Counted from the stretch's first letter, positions 1-12,874 are shown. The stretch is 64,000 nucleotides of DNA from Glycine soja (GCF_004193775.1 NC_041021.1:1498001-1562000), one strand, 5' to 3'. Notes: generated by a model not told the origin, from the letters alone. Made by a program: numbers and translations.

Positions 1-25
1 ATCAGAGCTTCAAGATCCTCAAAAG

Positions 26-3000
26 ATGGCGAATGGAGGTTTTCCTTTCCAAATGCCGATGCTCACAAAGAACAACTATGATAATTGGAGTATCAAGATG
101 AAGGCACTACTAGGAGCTCAAGATGTGTGGGATATCGTAGAGAATGGCTTCGAGGAGCAAGATGAAGCCTTGCTAAGCCAAGGTGTAAAGGAGACGTTGA
201 AGGAGTCAAGAAAGAGAGACAAGAAAGCTCTCTTTCTCATTTATCAATCAGTGAATGAAGATACATTTGAGAAGATATCCAACGCAACGACGGCCAAAGA
301 AGCATGGGATAAGCTTCAAACTTGCAACAAAGGAGTTGAGCAGGTAAAAAAGATTCGTCTTCAAACTCTTAGAGGTGACTTTGAGCGTTTGTTTATGGAG
401 GAGTCCGAGTCAATTTCTGATTATTTTTCTCGAGTATTGGCTGTAGTCAATCAACTTAAAAGAAATGGTGAAGATGTTGATGAGGTAAAGGTCATGGAAA
501 AAATACTTCGAACTTTAAATCCAAGTTTTGACTTCATTGTTACAAACATTGAAGAAAACAAGGATTTATAGACCATGACTATTGAGCAACTCATGGGTTC
601 CTTACAAGCATACGAAGAAAAACAAAAGAGAAAAATTAAACAAAAGGAGGCTACGGAGCAACTACTACAACTCAACGTAAAGGAAGCAAACTATGCAAAT
701 TACAAGAGCCAAAGAGGACGAGGTCGCGGCCAAGCTCGTGGACGTGGACGAGGACATGGAGGAGAAGGAAGAGGTGGTTACAACAACCACTCCAACAAAT
801 TCAACAATGGAGAAAGAAGTTGGAATCCACAAGTAACAAGAGGTCGTGGAAGAGGAAATTCATGGTCGAGGTATGACAAATCACAAATCAAGTGCTTCAA
901 TTGCAACAAGATTGGTCACTATGCATCCGAGTGTAGATTCTCGAAGAAGGTTGAAGAGAAAGCTAACTTTGTAGAAGAAAAAGGCGGAGAAGAAGAAACT
1001 TTTCTACTCGCGTGCCAAAACAAATTTGAAGAGAAAAGAAACAAGTGGTACCTCGACACTGGCGCAAGCAACCACATGTGCGGCGATCAAAGCATGTTCG
1101 TGGAGATCAATGAAGCGGCAACTGGTGATGTCTTATTTGGAGACGACTCAAAGATACCAGTCAAAGGCAAAGGTAAAATTCTCATACGTTTGAAGAATGG
1201 GAGTCATCAATTCATATCCAATGTCTAATATGTGCCTAACATGAAGAATAATATTTTGAGCTTGGGACAATTATTAGAGAAAGACTATGACATCCATTTG
1301 AAAGAACATAGTCTTTTCTTAAGAGATTGTAGACATAACTTGATTGCTAAGGTGCCTATGTCAAAGAATAGAATGTTCCTCTTGAACATTCAAAATGATG
1401 TGGCAAAGTGTCTCAAGGCTTGCTATATCGACTCTTCGTGGCTATGGCATCTACGATTCGGGCACCTCAACTTCGACGGTCTAGAGCGTTTAGCGAAGAA
1501 GGAGATGGTGAGAGGCTTGCCTAGCATCAACCACCCAGACCAACTTTCCGAAGGATGTCTAATTGGGAAGCAATTTCGTAAAAGTTTTCCAAAGGAATCA
1601 ACAACAAGAGCAACAAAGCCGCTAGAGCTCATACACACCGATGTCTGTGGACCAATAAAACCCAATTCATTTGGTAAGAATAGGTACTTTCTCCTTTTTA
1701 TTGATGATTATTCCAGAAAAACCTGGGTTTATTTCTTGAAGGAGAAATCAGAAGTGTTTGAAAACTTTAAGAAGTTCAAAGCCCTCGTGGATAAAGAAAG
1801 TGGTCTTTCCATCAAGGCCATGAGATATGATCGAGGAGGAGAGTTCACTTCAAATAAGTTCAACAAATATTGTGAAGACCATGGAATCCGTCGCCCACTG
1901 ACAGTGCCAAGATCACCACAACAAAATGGAGTAGCAGAGAGAAAGAACCGGACCATACTTAACATGGTGCGAAGCATGCTCAAAAGCAAGAAGATGCCGA
2001 AGGAGTTTTGGGCTGAAGCAGTGGCATGTGCAGTTTACCTAACAAACCGTTCTCCAACAAGAAGCGTGCATGAGAAGACACCACAAGAAGCATGGAGTGG
2101 AAGGAAGCCCGGGATCTCTCACCTCAAAGTGTTTGGAAGCATTGCCTATACCCATGTTCCAGATGAAAAGAGGACAAAGCTCGATGATAAAAGTGAGAAG
2201 TACGTGTTTGTGGGTTATGACTCAAGATCCAAGGGGTACAAGCTCTATAATCCAAATAGTAGAAAGATCGTCATAAGTCGCGACGCGGAGTTCGACGAAG
2301 AAGATTGTTGGGACTGGAGTGTTCAAGAAGATAAGTATGATTTTCTTCCTTATTTTGAAGAAGATGATGAAATTGAACAACCAATCATAGAGGAACATAT
2401 TACACCACCTGCCTTACCGACACCAAGGCTGGATGAAACAAGTTCACGTGAGAGGATACCGCGACTAAGGAGCATTGAAGAGATTTATGAGGTAACCAAA
2501 AACCTAAACGACATTAACCTCTTTTGTCTTTTTGGTGATTGTGAGCCTCTAAGCTATCAAGAAGCAGCGGAAAACATAAAGTGGAAAGATGCCATGGACG
2601 AAGAAATCAAGTCAATCACGAAGAATGATACGTGGGAACTTACTACACTTCCACGAGGACACAAAGCAATCGGAGTAAGATGGGTGTACAAGGCAAAGAA
2701 GAATGCTAAAGGAGATGTGGAGAGATACAAAGCAAGATTGGTGGCTAAAGGCTATAGTCAAAGACAAGGAATTGACTATGATGAGGTATTTGCTCCTGTT
2801 GCTCGTCTTGAAACTATTAGACTGATAATTTCTTTGGCAGCCCAAAATAAATGGAAGATCTATCAAATGGATGTGAAGTCAGCCTTCTTGAATGGTTTTC
2901 TCGAAGAAGAAGTCTATATTGAGCAACCACTGGGCTATGAAGTAAAAGGGCAAGAAGAAAAAGTCTTGAAGTTGAAGAAGGCGTTGTACGGTCTCAAGCA

Positions 3001-4075
3001 AACACCGAGAGCTTGGAATGTTCAAATCGACAAGTACTTTCAAGACAAGAACTTCATCAAGTGTCCATATGAGCATGCACTCTATATCAAAGCGCAAAGT
3101 GGACATATTTTGATTGTGTGTTTGTATGTAGATGACTTGATCTTTACAGGGAACAATCCAAGCATGTTCGAAGAGTTCAAGAAAGATATGTCAAATGAAT
3201 TTGAGATGACGGATATGGGGATCATGGCATATTATCTCGGCATCGAAGTAAAACAAGAAGACAAAGGAATTTTCATCACCCAAGAAGGCTATGCCAAAGA
3301 AGTCCTTAAGAAGTTCAAGATGGATGACGCCAATCCAGTTGGCACCCCGATGGAATGTGGCAGCAAGTTGAGCAAGCATGAAAAAGGAGAGAATGTGGAT
3401 CCAACTCTTTACAAAAGTTTGGGTGGAAGTTTACGTTACTTGACATGTACAAGGCCGGATATTCTCTATGTTGTAGGAGTAGTAAGTCGCTACATGGAAG
3501 CTCCAACCACAACTCACTTCAAGGCGGCAAAGAGAATCCTTCGATACATCAAAGGTACAACAAACTTTGGCTTGCACTATTACTCTTCTGACAATTATAA
3601 CATTGTTGGCTATAGTGATGATAGCAATTGGAGTGGAGACTTGGATGATAGAAAGAGCACTACTGGTTTTGTGTTCTTTATGGGAGATACTGCTTTCACT
3701 TGGATGTCAAAGAAGCAACCAATAGTCACACTATCAACTTGTGAAGCCGAGTATGTCGCTGCCACATCATGTGTTTGTCATGCAATTTGGCTAAGGAACT
3801 TGTTGAAAGAGTTAAAAATGCCACAAGAAGAACCTATGGAAATATGTGTTGACAATAAATTAGCACTCGCTTTGGCAAAGAATCCAGTCTTTCATGAAAG
3901 AAGTAAGCACATCGACACCCGTTACCACTTCATAAGAGAATGCATTGAGAAGAAGGAGGTAAAGTTGAAGTATGTGATGTCTCAAGATCAAGTTGCCGAC
4001 ATTTTCACAAAGCCACTCAAGTTGAAAACTTTCGTGAAGCTAAGGAGTATGCTTGGAGTCACAAATCAAGTTTAA
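26..4075 (+). pseudogene. Copia gag-pol polyprotein with two in-frame stops
   Basis: One reading frame of about 1350 codons is interrupted only by TAG at 569-571 and TAA at 1226-1228. In order it shows a copia-type gag domain (from MANGGFPF), an RGRGRG-rich basic stretch, a CCHC zinc knuckle (CFNCNKIGHYASEC, near base 900), an aspartic protease motif (DTGASNHM, near 1060), the GAG-pre-integrase HLRFGH motif (near 1450), an integrase core with its D, D and E residues ([24 protein letters not shown]), reverse transcriptase with YVDD (near 3125), and a copia RNase H ending in ADIFTKPL. All domains are of normal size. The two nonsense codons should stop autonomous expression, but the rest of the frame is open, so decay is recent. 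Known copia elements make one polyprotein that is cut by the protease. Confidence 0.93.
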
Positions 4076-4082
4076 GGGAGGA

Positions 4083-4460
4083 TGTTGAAATACAAACTTG
4101 ATTTGGGCCTAAATTAATTATTTGGTTCCTTGGACTTAGTTATTTTGGGCTTAAGTAATTATGAGTCATGTTTCTAGAGAATTCTTGTAGTGTTTGGAGT
4201 GTCTAGATATTTCTTATGGTTGTAATATTCTCTAGAATACTCTTTGGATCTCTAGAGTTAAGAACTCTCTAGAATTAGTGTGTCTAGAGTTCTCCTTAGA
4301 GTAGTATAAATAGAGATGTAATCCTACACATTTGTATCAAGCAAAAATACAAAGTTCTCTCATCCATAAAGAATTCTCCTTCCTATCATCAAGTTTCTAT
4401 TCAAAGTCTTCAATATTCCTAAACACTTTTTCCTAAACATAAAAAGCCTTATTTCCAACA
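4083..4460 (+). repeat. 3' LTR of the copia element
   Basis: The 378-bp segment begins TGTTGAAATA and ends TTTCCAACA, giving the usual TG...CA ends with TGTTG/CAACA terminal inversion. A purine tract (AAGGGAGGA, 4074-4082) directly precedes it, as expected for plus-strand priming. A TATA-like TATAAATAG lies near 4304. Its partner 5' LTR is not in the window, so the ends are inferred from these signals and from the abrupt return to host exon sequence at 4461. Confidence 0.85.
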
Positions 4461-6455
4461 CAAATTGCCTTAATTACAGTAACAGACATTTCTAAGACAT
4501 CCTTTGCAGCCTTCATAGTTATGTGGAACACGCCACTCAAATCATTCAATGTCATATTATTTATCCTATCGGACTGAGCAAACACAACTCGTCAGTTAAG
4601 AAACTTAAAATGAATTCAAATGAATAGATTAAAACAAAAGTACGAGATGCAGACTTCTTAAGAAATAAGAAAACAAAAAGTATAACTGTTGTGAGCAGAG
4701 GGGAAGAAGATTAAAGTGTCTTGGTTCGAGGTCCAGGTCCCTCCTATGAGTTAGAACTCTCTCAATAATATTCTCTGGTTTTATTCATTTCGTGCAAGGC
4801 TTTATATACAGCGTTCTTCATATTGCTATTGTACGTAACTACTTACAAAGCTGTTACAACAAACAAACTAACGGTCATGCTAAGCTTATTAGGAGATGCA
4901 TGCACTTCATACGTAATCGTCTAAGTGTTTGGGTCGCAAAACGTTCCTCTTTAGCCTTTCTGCACGTGCTCCTTCTGGTGTTAATGTGGTATCTACGGCG
5001 TTTGCTGCACTGGTGGCTCTATCAATAACCTGATCTTTGCGACTACGTTTATGCCTTCTTTTCTCAGGCTCAGCCTCAGGTCCTTCTTTCTCCAAATTTG
5101 CTATACATACAAACATAACGATTTAAAACTCAGCATATATATATAACGATTGAAGAATGAAATGGTTGAAGAGAAAACACTTGACATGACAATCAAAGAG
5201 ATGAAGACCAACGTGGAATCAAATCATCGTCTTCGTTATTAGTGCGTTTTCCAACCCAATCTAATTTGGTGCAGAGGGCTTCATAAAACGCAGAAAAAGC
5301 TTCTTCCACAATAATGTACCCTAATTTATCCTTCTGCGCAATGTAATCTTCAAGGAAACCCTTAACTTCTGCAGGGGTTCCGTTGGTGAAACTGATAATA
5401 ATCCCTCACACGCAAAACGAAATCAAGGTTAGCAATTGCAGACAAAAAGTAAAAGATTGAAAAGAAAAAACTTAAACATATATAAAAATAACAATGAAAC
5501 TTTGTTAGTTTTACATAACAACGCTCGAGAGTGACACTGATCGCATGCATGCATGCAATTACTAGTCGTACCAACAAGACTTAATTGAAATAGTTAGAAC
5601 TTACTCAATCATTTGATCATAATTGTCACATGGAGGATCACCCGGCGTAATACTCTGATTCTGAATTATTATATGGTTGATCAACCCTATCCTCCCATGT
5701 ATTTCAAGTCTCTCAAGATCATTACCTGCGATTTATATATATTTTTTAAATTTAAAGAAAATAAAAAACGAGAAACAAAATAAACCCGGTAGCAATAGAA
5801 TTGCGGGCATTCATTAATTATCCATATGTAGCCACATAATTCAAATTTTTATTTATTTATTGCCAAATATTAATTATTAAGTGTTAATTTTTTTGGTCCA
5901 AACACATAATTTTTCTCTCATTTCCTTCTCCCTCCTACACCATTCAACACATCTTATGTGTCGAAGGATATTATTAAAATTAAAACTTAATTACGTACCA
6001 TTGGTGTGAATTGTCTGTCTTAGAACTTGGCAGCAAGTGCAAAAGAATGGCCTTGGCACAGGAGGCCAATCCATAATCCCACTTTCAGGCTGATTCAGAT
6101 TGGATGGACCCGCTTTAAAGTCATACCTGAAGGATTGATGTTCAATATCCACATCAGTGAAGGGATATGTACGCTTGTTCTTGGAAGACCCCGCTACTTG
6201 GTAGTTAGGAACTCCTCCTCCACCAATGGTAAAATTGTCATTGCAAAAATGCTGCTGGGATTGATCTTGGATCGTTGAACCCGTGGAGGAAACATAACCA
6301 CCCTGCAGGGATTGCTGTTCATCATTTTGTAGGTTCGGTTCGGGTGCAGGGTCCGGTTCGATAAAAAAGTTATCGAGAAGTGGGCTGACAAATGGATCTC
6401 GACACGTGTATGGAACAAACCGGGAGGAGGAGTTGTTGTCGTCGTCATCACCCAT
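4461..6455 (-). pseudogene. RWP-RK (RKD-like) transcription factor gene, broken by a copia insertion
   Basis: Five exons can be read on the minus strand: 6455-5999 (from MGDDDDN to the CTCCQVLRQ motif), 5725-5605 (LEIHGRIGLINH), 5391-5213, 5100-5030 (acidic then basic, ending DQ) and 4573-4461. Exon phases agree throughout and match the paralogue at 17659-19533. Exon 5 starts the RWP-RK domain (MTLNDLSGVFHIT) and is cut after the KAIC motif by the copia LTR. The remaining RWPxRK core and exon 6 should lie left of base 1, beyond the copia element. Intron 4 is swollen by a second retroelement fragment. RWP-RK proteins of the RKD type are plant nuclear DNA-binding factors linked to germline and egg-cell identity. 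This copy cannot encode a complete DNA-binding domain unless the copia element were spliced out. Confidence 0.88.
4687..5029 (-). mobile_element. Retroelement 3' fragment with a short LTR inside intron 4
   Basis: Intron 4 of this RWP-RK gene is about 456 bp against 124 bp in the paralogue. The extra sequence, read on the minus strand, first encodes a tail ending LRPKHLDDYV then stop. This resembles the (R/K)PKHLxDxV end of the gypsy polyprotein at 43680. A 175-bp LTR-like block (4861 down to 4687) follows, with TGTTGT...ACAACA ends, a TATATAAAG box and an AATAAA signal. The inserted tail happens to be in frame with exon 4, so an unspliced transcript would end there. LTR boundaries are inferred from one copy only. 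Confidence 0.45.
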
Positions 6456-6539
6456 TTAATCACAAACAAAAACCTTGTTGCTTTGGTGGGGAAAATGGAA
6501 AATGTGTGTGTGGTGTGGTGCAGTGGTGGTGGTAGCGGC

Positions 6540-6680
6540 CGCGCCAAAGAGACAGCGCCGCCGCAACGGGGAATGTTTCAGACACGATTCGTTCGTTGGT
6601 AACTGGAAACAACAACCCAAGACATGTCTGAATGCATGGGAATTATATATATATAGGGGACTAAGAGGCACCAGTGCCAG
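6540..6680 (-). promoter_or_regulatory. Proximal promoter and leader of the broken RWP-RK gene
   Basis: A TATA box (TATATATATA, 6644-6655 on either strand) lies about 190 bp before the ATG at 6455. Read on the minus strand, the flanking blocks GCCTCTTAGTCCCC and AATTCCCATGCA, and the leader block TCGTGTCTGAAACATTCCCC, also occur in the same order before the paralogue at 17434-17560. Conservation amid otherwise unalignable flanks supports promoter and 5' UTR function. Confidence 0.65.
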
Positions 6681-6699
6681 TTATAACGGTTCATAAATT

Positions 6700-8913
6700 T
6701 GAATCTCGAGAGACACTTCAAAACGAATACGACTCTGGTGTAACAGAAAAGGAAAACATTTTATTTTATTGTACTCCAGGATATTATATTCTACTATATT
6801 TCATTTTTTTTTCGATGAACCTTTTTTGGAAGAAAACAAATCTAAAATCTGATTTTTTCAGATTCACTTTTTTTAAATCCTCTTCAAAAAAATATTTTTC
6901 CTAAAAAATGATATTTTATTGTTTTTATGAAAAGGTTCCTCTTCAAATTTTCATTTATAATAAGGAAAATAATGACTAGATTTCCCCATTATAGTTGAAA
7001 TCTACTATTTTTTGATAGAAAAACAAACACCTAAAAATATAAAAAGAGAGAGAGAAATGTAAATATAACAAATAGAGCAATAATCTTCCAAAAAACAGAG
7101 CAATAACATATCTGTTGTAAATTTTCTTACAAATCTTCTTACTACTTCATAAGTAAAAGTATCTAATGCTTTAAAAATTTGAAATATATATCATATTTAT
7201 TACGTAATAGAAATAAAACGTTCAAAAAATAAATTTTAAAAAAGAGGAGAAATGTGAATATAACAAATAGAGCAATAATGTATCTCTTATAAGTTTTCTT
7301 ACAAATTAATCTTCTTACTAGTACTTCATAAAGTAAAAGTATTTAATGTTTTAAAAATCTTTTTTTTATCAAATATGAAGTTAGACCGGAAGGTTAATAA
7401 AGTTTAATCAAACATTATTTTCATTAACAATTAAACTTAAATAATATTTAAATAATTTAACTTTAAGTTTAACATATTAATAACTTATATTCCATCACTA
7501 TGTTAAAGAATCTAGATATTCTAATTCTAATAAAAAATATAATGTGGTAAAAAGATAAAAATACCAAAATCAATAGATGCAGTCAAATATTTGAAGTATA
7601 AGATATTAAAGTATCAATAATGTTTGATTTATAATACTAAACTCACCTCAATTTTGTTAATAAAAAAATATAACACTCCCTTCAGTCCTTAATTTTCTTT
7701 CATGGTTAAATTTTCAGAGAATTATTTTTTGTTCTTATTTATCAGTCACTTATAAAATTTAAGATCATATTAATTATTATTTTATCAATTATAAATTAAC
7801 TTATCTTATAATCTTTAATTAATTTATTCATGTATTTTATTGTCGAGTGAAAAGAAAAGAGGTAAAAATATAAAACTTCACAACTATTTTCTTAAAATCA
7901 ATAAAATTTATTGCATTTATTGGTTTTCACTTAATAACCTTAAAAAACAGATAAAAAGAAAAGGAAGGAGTGTAAGACATAATTTATTAAAAAAATGATG
8001 ATCCATTTTATAATTCCTATGAAGCTATTAATTTAGTCTCTAGTTGGCCTTGTTAAATACTCTAAGTATTTATGTCTTTATTAAACTTGAATGTTTTTAC
8101 ATCCGTCATACCAAATTAATGATTATTAATAAGAGTATAATTGGTTTATTAGTAACACTTTTTTAAAAATAATTTATAAAATCAATTAAATTAACTATTT
8201 TTATTTATTTGTGTGATTATGTCAAAAAAATTATAATAAAACCAGAGGATCTAGTAAATAAACAACTTCGTAGAAAGTTGTGGTAAAAAATAAAGTTTAA
8301 AAGTTTTTTCAAGAAGAGTTACATTTATTTGAACATAAAAAATTATTAGTTAAAATGTAATTTTCATCTTTTTATTTTTTAATTGAGATATTTTATCTTT
8401 TATTTTTTAAAAAATATACAATATAATTTTAATTATCTTATTTTTTAATTGAAATATTTCGTCCTTCAATTTTTAAAAAGTCTATGATTTTGATTTCCTT
8501 TTCAAATTTCAGACTTCAAGAAGAGTTACATTTATTTTCTCTTAATAAATTAAGCTTGTTAAAAATTATTTTTTTTAAAATATTTGTCATATGAATAATA
8601 AATAAATAAGTATAAATCAATATTTATAAAATATACAAATCTAACATTTAAAATTGAACACAAAAACTAAAATTATAAATTTTTTAAAAATAAAAGACAA
8701 AATATTTCAACTAAAAAATAAAAAACTAAAATTATAAATAAAAAAAATAAGAGACCAAAAATGCATTTTCGCCAAAATTATTCAAACAGAATGGTCCAAC
8801 GTATTCCTGAGCAAAAGTGTCCTTTCATCCCGACCCATTTCTCATCCTTTGCTCATGTTTTCGTCCTTACTATCCTCACCATGAGACTCACAAGACCGTG
8901 TCTAAAAATATTA
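6700..8913. other. AT-rich intergenic DNA, no gene seen
   Basis: The stretch is very AT-rich with scattered homopolymer runs and no convincing exon on either strand. Short open frames have no recognisable domain. Nothing more can be supported. Confidence 0.7.
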
Positions 8914-9083
8914 GGACCTAAAATAAAATTTATAAAGAGCCTTGATGAAATATTAATTATTAAGTATTAATTTTTATATTAATTTTCTATAGCTTTTTGA
9001 GCTGCAAAAATAATTTAGTAATATTAAATAATCAAATAATTATAATATTTTACTCTTAATAGATAAAATAGTTAATTTATTTA

Positions 9084-9087
<4 letters not shown>

Positions 9088-9122
<35 letters not shown>
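9088..9122. repeat. (TA)n microsatellite
   Basis: About 17 uninterrupted TA dinucleotides lie here. The equivalent site in the duplicate (near 41012-41028) has only about 8, so the tract changed length after duplication. Confidence 0.95.
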
Positions 9123-9127
<5 letters not shown>

Positions 9128-10224
9128 AAAAATGTTTAAAATCATATACCCTAAAAATAGAGACAATTACTTATTAATATTTTCTAATACATATCTATTT
9201 TATTGTGAAAATATTGTTGTATATGTATGTATAAATATCAAATAATTGATTTTTTTGTACTATCATATTCATATTCCATGCTTTAATAACAGTGAAAATA
9301 ATAATTTTATTTTTTACTTTAAAATTATTGACATATAAAACTTGCTTATTCAAGGTACCAAGTTTTTCCCTGATCGATATCTGCCGACTAAGTCCAGTCC
9401 ACGAGCTAATGGATTGGCCCGTGGCCCAATAATAAAATAATATAAAAAATGAAAAGCTTAAAAAAATAAAACAAAGAAATATTGAAAACTTGATTTTTTT
9501 TTTTATAGGAACTGAGATTAGTGAAAAAAGAATAGGAAACAATATATGCATTAATGAAATTTTAAAGAAAGCTTCGTTGCATTACTTTTTTTGGAAGTTT
9601 CGTTATATTACTTAAACATCAAATAAAGCATAAAAATAAATTTACATCAAATATATATTTAAATACGTGGTCAATATATACTAATTACCACGAAGTAATT
9701 ATTCAAATACTTAATAATGCTAATCACACATCAAATATATTTAAGTTAATAATAGTATTAAACTTTCAGTAAAAAAATATTATAAAACTATGAAATAATA
9801 ATTAATATTTTAAAAAATAATTAATGCACGAACTAGACTATTAACCTGCAAATCAAACATTACAAATTAAAAATAGATAAACCCTCATTTAAATGAATTG
9901 ACATTTTGGTTGGTCCTAACATGCGGGTTAAACAAACTATTTATGGGCAATTGAATTTTGTATTTTCCTAAATATATGTGCACCTCTCATTTTTTTACCC
10001 CTTTTATCTTCTTAGTTTCTCTTCTTTCTATTGTAGTCGCATCTACAACCCATTATCGTTATTCTTTTCTTCCCGCAACCATTAAAGGTATAAAGCAAAT
10101 CCAACTCGACGTCCCAAGAATCTCTTTCCTTCTCCAACTCTCCACTCTGCACGTACGTTTTAACGCAATCACATTCACGTCGTGGATTTATTTCCGAAAC
10201 AGGCTTTCTATAAGGGAATAAATT

Positions 10225-10790
10225 CGCTTACGGAATGATCATTCTGGAAGGAAAAGTCTTATGGAATACCTTTTTCGTAAGCAAAAATAGTATTATCTGA
10301 AATAACCATTTCGGAAGGTTCAAAATGTACTTTTGGAAAGGCTATTCCGAATTGTGTTTTTTGCCTTTGGAATGATTTTTCCATAAGTCAAAATCATACT
10401 TTCCAAAAGGTGCAAAATACACTTTCGAAAAGGCTACTATGGATTCCAGCCGTTGCTTCCAGAATGAGCTTTTTGTATGTCCAATATTGATTTTCAGAAC
10501 CCCCTTTCCGAAATATATAAAATACACTTCCGAAAAGGATGTTCTGGATTTACAAATCTGGTTCTGGAATAATCATTCCTTAAGCTAAAGTTCTCCCAGA
10601 AGAGTCATTCTGGAAGTTTTTTTGGCTTACAAAAAGGCTATTCTAGAAGACTTTTTTGCTTATGAAAAGTTCATTTCGAAAGGTTTTTTTTGCTTATGGA
10701 AAGACCATTCTAAAAACTTTTTTTGCTTACATAAAGGTTATTCCATAAACATTTTTTGGTTACAAAATGGGCACTCTAGAATGCAACCCC
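10225..10790. repeat. Array of degenerate TTC-GAA palindromes
   Basis: The motif family CATTCnGGAAGG / TTTCGGAAAGG / GCTTAnnnAAAGG recurs every 20-40 bases, with TTCCGAAA-type short inverted repeats dominating. The same array is present in the duplicate (42185-42720). No coding sense is visible. It could be LTR or satellite-like DNA, but family and origin are not recognised. Confidence 0.6.
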
Positions 10791-11489
10791 ATTCACACCA
10801 AAAACCACCCCCACCAAAACCCAACCTTAACCCCACCAGAAACCAACCCCAATTGCATTGGAACCCAAACCCACACCAGAAAGGAAAAAGCTTACCTTCG
10901 ATGACAATGGAGGAAGGGAATGAGGATGCGTGGCTTCAAGACGAAGGACGAAGGGAGCAGCCTTCGCAGGAGGGAGACATCGCGGAAGGCACCCCTCGCG
11001 AGTGGGTTTAAGAAGGTAGTGCCAATTCATTAAGGGCAATAGGATAATTTCAAACAAAATTGAGGGGGGGGGGGTACAAGATACACTTGTAAGAGTGTAT
11101 GATTCAATTCCCCATCAATGGACTAAATTCATATACCTATCTCTCTAGTTATGTTATAAATATTTTAAGAGAAATGCGAGCAACATTCTCTTTGACATTG
11201 TCTTTCTGATACTCTATTTGTTAAAATTTATTAAAAATCACCAATTTTGGCGGTCTCACATCTCAAAAAAATATTAGAAATAAAGTGTGAACAAAAAAAA
11301 TGTTACTAGCACTCATTTTAATCGTTGCCCTATTTAGTTGAATCAGTTAGTCAAAGATTCAATTTTTTTGAATTTATATTGAAACCCTGATATTAACCAT
11401 ACCATCAACCAAATGAGTTACAATCCAAACACCTACAAAGGATGAACATTAAGGTTCCAATGTTGGATTAGCCCCCTCTCCAATATAGT

Positions 11490-12874
11490 TGTGCAAGAAT
11501 TCCATGCACGTTAATGTTCCTTCGTTGCCTCAACTTTCCCATTCAACTGGCATCTCCTGCATATCTCCTCAGATACTGTTTCTCCATCTTTCAGTTTTCC
11601 CTTTGCACACAACACCTTCACAAAAGTGAAGAAAATGTCTTGGTTGATTACAAAGTTCTTGTCCATTATGTCATAATTGTCTTTGGTGTCATTTCTTCAT
11701 CCCCGTCTTCAAAAAATCCCGCAAGTAAGCAATTATGCATAGTGGCATCCAGGTTATGCCCATTCTGAAGCATATCCGAAATGAGCTCTTCAACTTGTTG
11801 CATCCTACCCTTCACTTTACAAAGACCACATATCACTGTGCAATAAAACAAGAAGTTAGGCGAGCATCCCATCTAAGGCATCTGCTTCAAAAGAAGAACT
11901 CCTTTATCAAGCTTCCCCTCATCCACAAGAACTCTAAACACTGCATTAAAGCTTGACATACTTGGCTTAACACCCTTTACCACCTTTCCCTCAGAAGCAA
12001 CACTACTTCACTTGGTTTTCTAATCTTGCAATACTCATTGATGACGACGACCCGATACGCTTTCACATCTGGCTTCATCCCATGACTAACCATTTCCCTC
12101 AAATGCTAAACAGTCTCATCAGACTTCCCCACAATGCAAAACCCCTTCAACAAGCTAGTGTTTGTGGCAACGTCTTCTTTCAAACCATTCAACTGAATCC
12201 TACTCATCATCTTCCTGGCCTCGTCCGCTTCACCGCTCAAACAAAGACCTTCAATCAAAGCATTGTAGGTCACAACATTCGGGGAACACATTCCATAATC
12301 TCTTTCAAGCACTCAAGCGCATCTCGGAAATCACCTCTCTTTGAATACCCTTCAATCAAAGTGGTAAAACTCACCACATCTGGCTTGCAACTCTTACTCT
12401 CAACCAGTCTGTCAAAAACCCTTGTGGCACCCTCCATATCACTTTTCTTACAAAACCCGTGGATCAACGTGTTGTAAGTAACCATGTTGGGTTCGTAGGG
12501 CATTTCCTCGAACACCAAGGTTGTCGGAGAGTCAGTTGGAGTGGCAGAGAGGGAATGGGAGAGCAGGAGGTCGGTGATGGCAGCGTAGCACAAGGGTGTG
12601 TGGGAGTAGTGGTTGTGGTTGGAGGCCCAGTTGAAGAAGTGAAGGGCATGGTGGGGAATGTTCTGGTTCTTGATAACGTTGATAACCAAGTTTGGGGTGT
12701 GGTGAGATGAGAACTGTTTAGGGGGGGGGGGGGGAGGGGTGAGTAATCTGGGCTTTGGGGATTTAGGTTTTAAAGGATTAAGGTGATGCAGGATATGAGG
12801 GAAAGGTTTGGAATTGAAGGTGTAGATGAAGAAGAAGGTTTGGCTATGGCTTTCCGGAATGGCTGAGTAGCCAT
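11490..12874 (-). pseudogene. PPR (pentatricopeptide repeat) gene, copy A, frameshifted
   Basis: It reads from an ATG at 12874 (MATQPFRKA) leftwards. Typical 35-residue P-type PPR units are visible, for example NMVTYNTLIHGFCKKSDMEG, DVVSFTTLIEGYSKRGD and NVVTYNALIEGLCLSGEADE. A G-run near 12720 disrupts the frame near the start, a further shift lies near 12300, and downstream pieces (MGCSPNFLFYC, GLCKVKGRMQQ) fall in other frames. The final piece near 11510-11660 reads GKLKDGETVSEEICRR in yet another frame. PPR proteins bind organellar RNA in mitochondria or plastids. This copy lacks a segment between the SPTT and VFEEM motifs that copy B keeps. It is non-functional as read. Confidence 0.88.

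Larger units (their letters stand above)
1..4460 (+). mobile_element. Ty1/copia LTR retrotransposon, 5' LTR outside the window
   Basis: The element contains a gag-pol reading frame (26-4075), a polypurine tract (4074-4082) and a 3' LTR (4083-4460). The left LTR and primer binding site must lie before base 1, so its age cannot be read from LTR divergence here. The 3' LTR abuts base 4461, which is inside the RWP-RK exon of a minus-strand gene. The 5 bases after the LTR (CAAAT) are the expected target duplication, but the partner copy is off the window. The domain order gag, protease, integrase, RT, RNase H defines Ty1/copia. Confidence 0.95.

Noticed and set aside
6475..6696. Plus-strand open frame over the RWP-RK promoter
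   Set aside because: It lies antisense to the conserved leader and TATA region and has low-complexity composition with no domain.
8761..8970. 69-codon plus-strand frame near the left edge of duplication copy A
   Set aside because: It straddles the duplication boundary, has no recognisable domain and is not kept in copy B.
10622..11011. 129-codon plus-strand frame
   Set aside because: It runs through the TTCGGAA repeat array and a Pro-rich stretch; the frame is broken in copy B by a 25-bp deletion, and no domain is seen.
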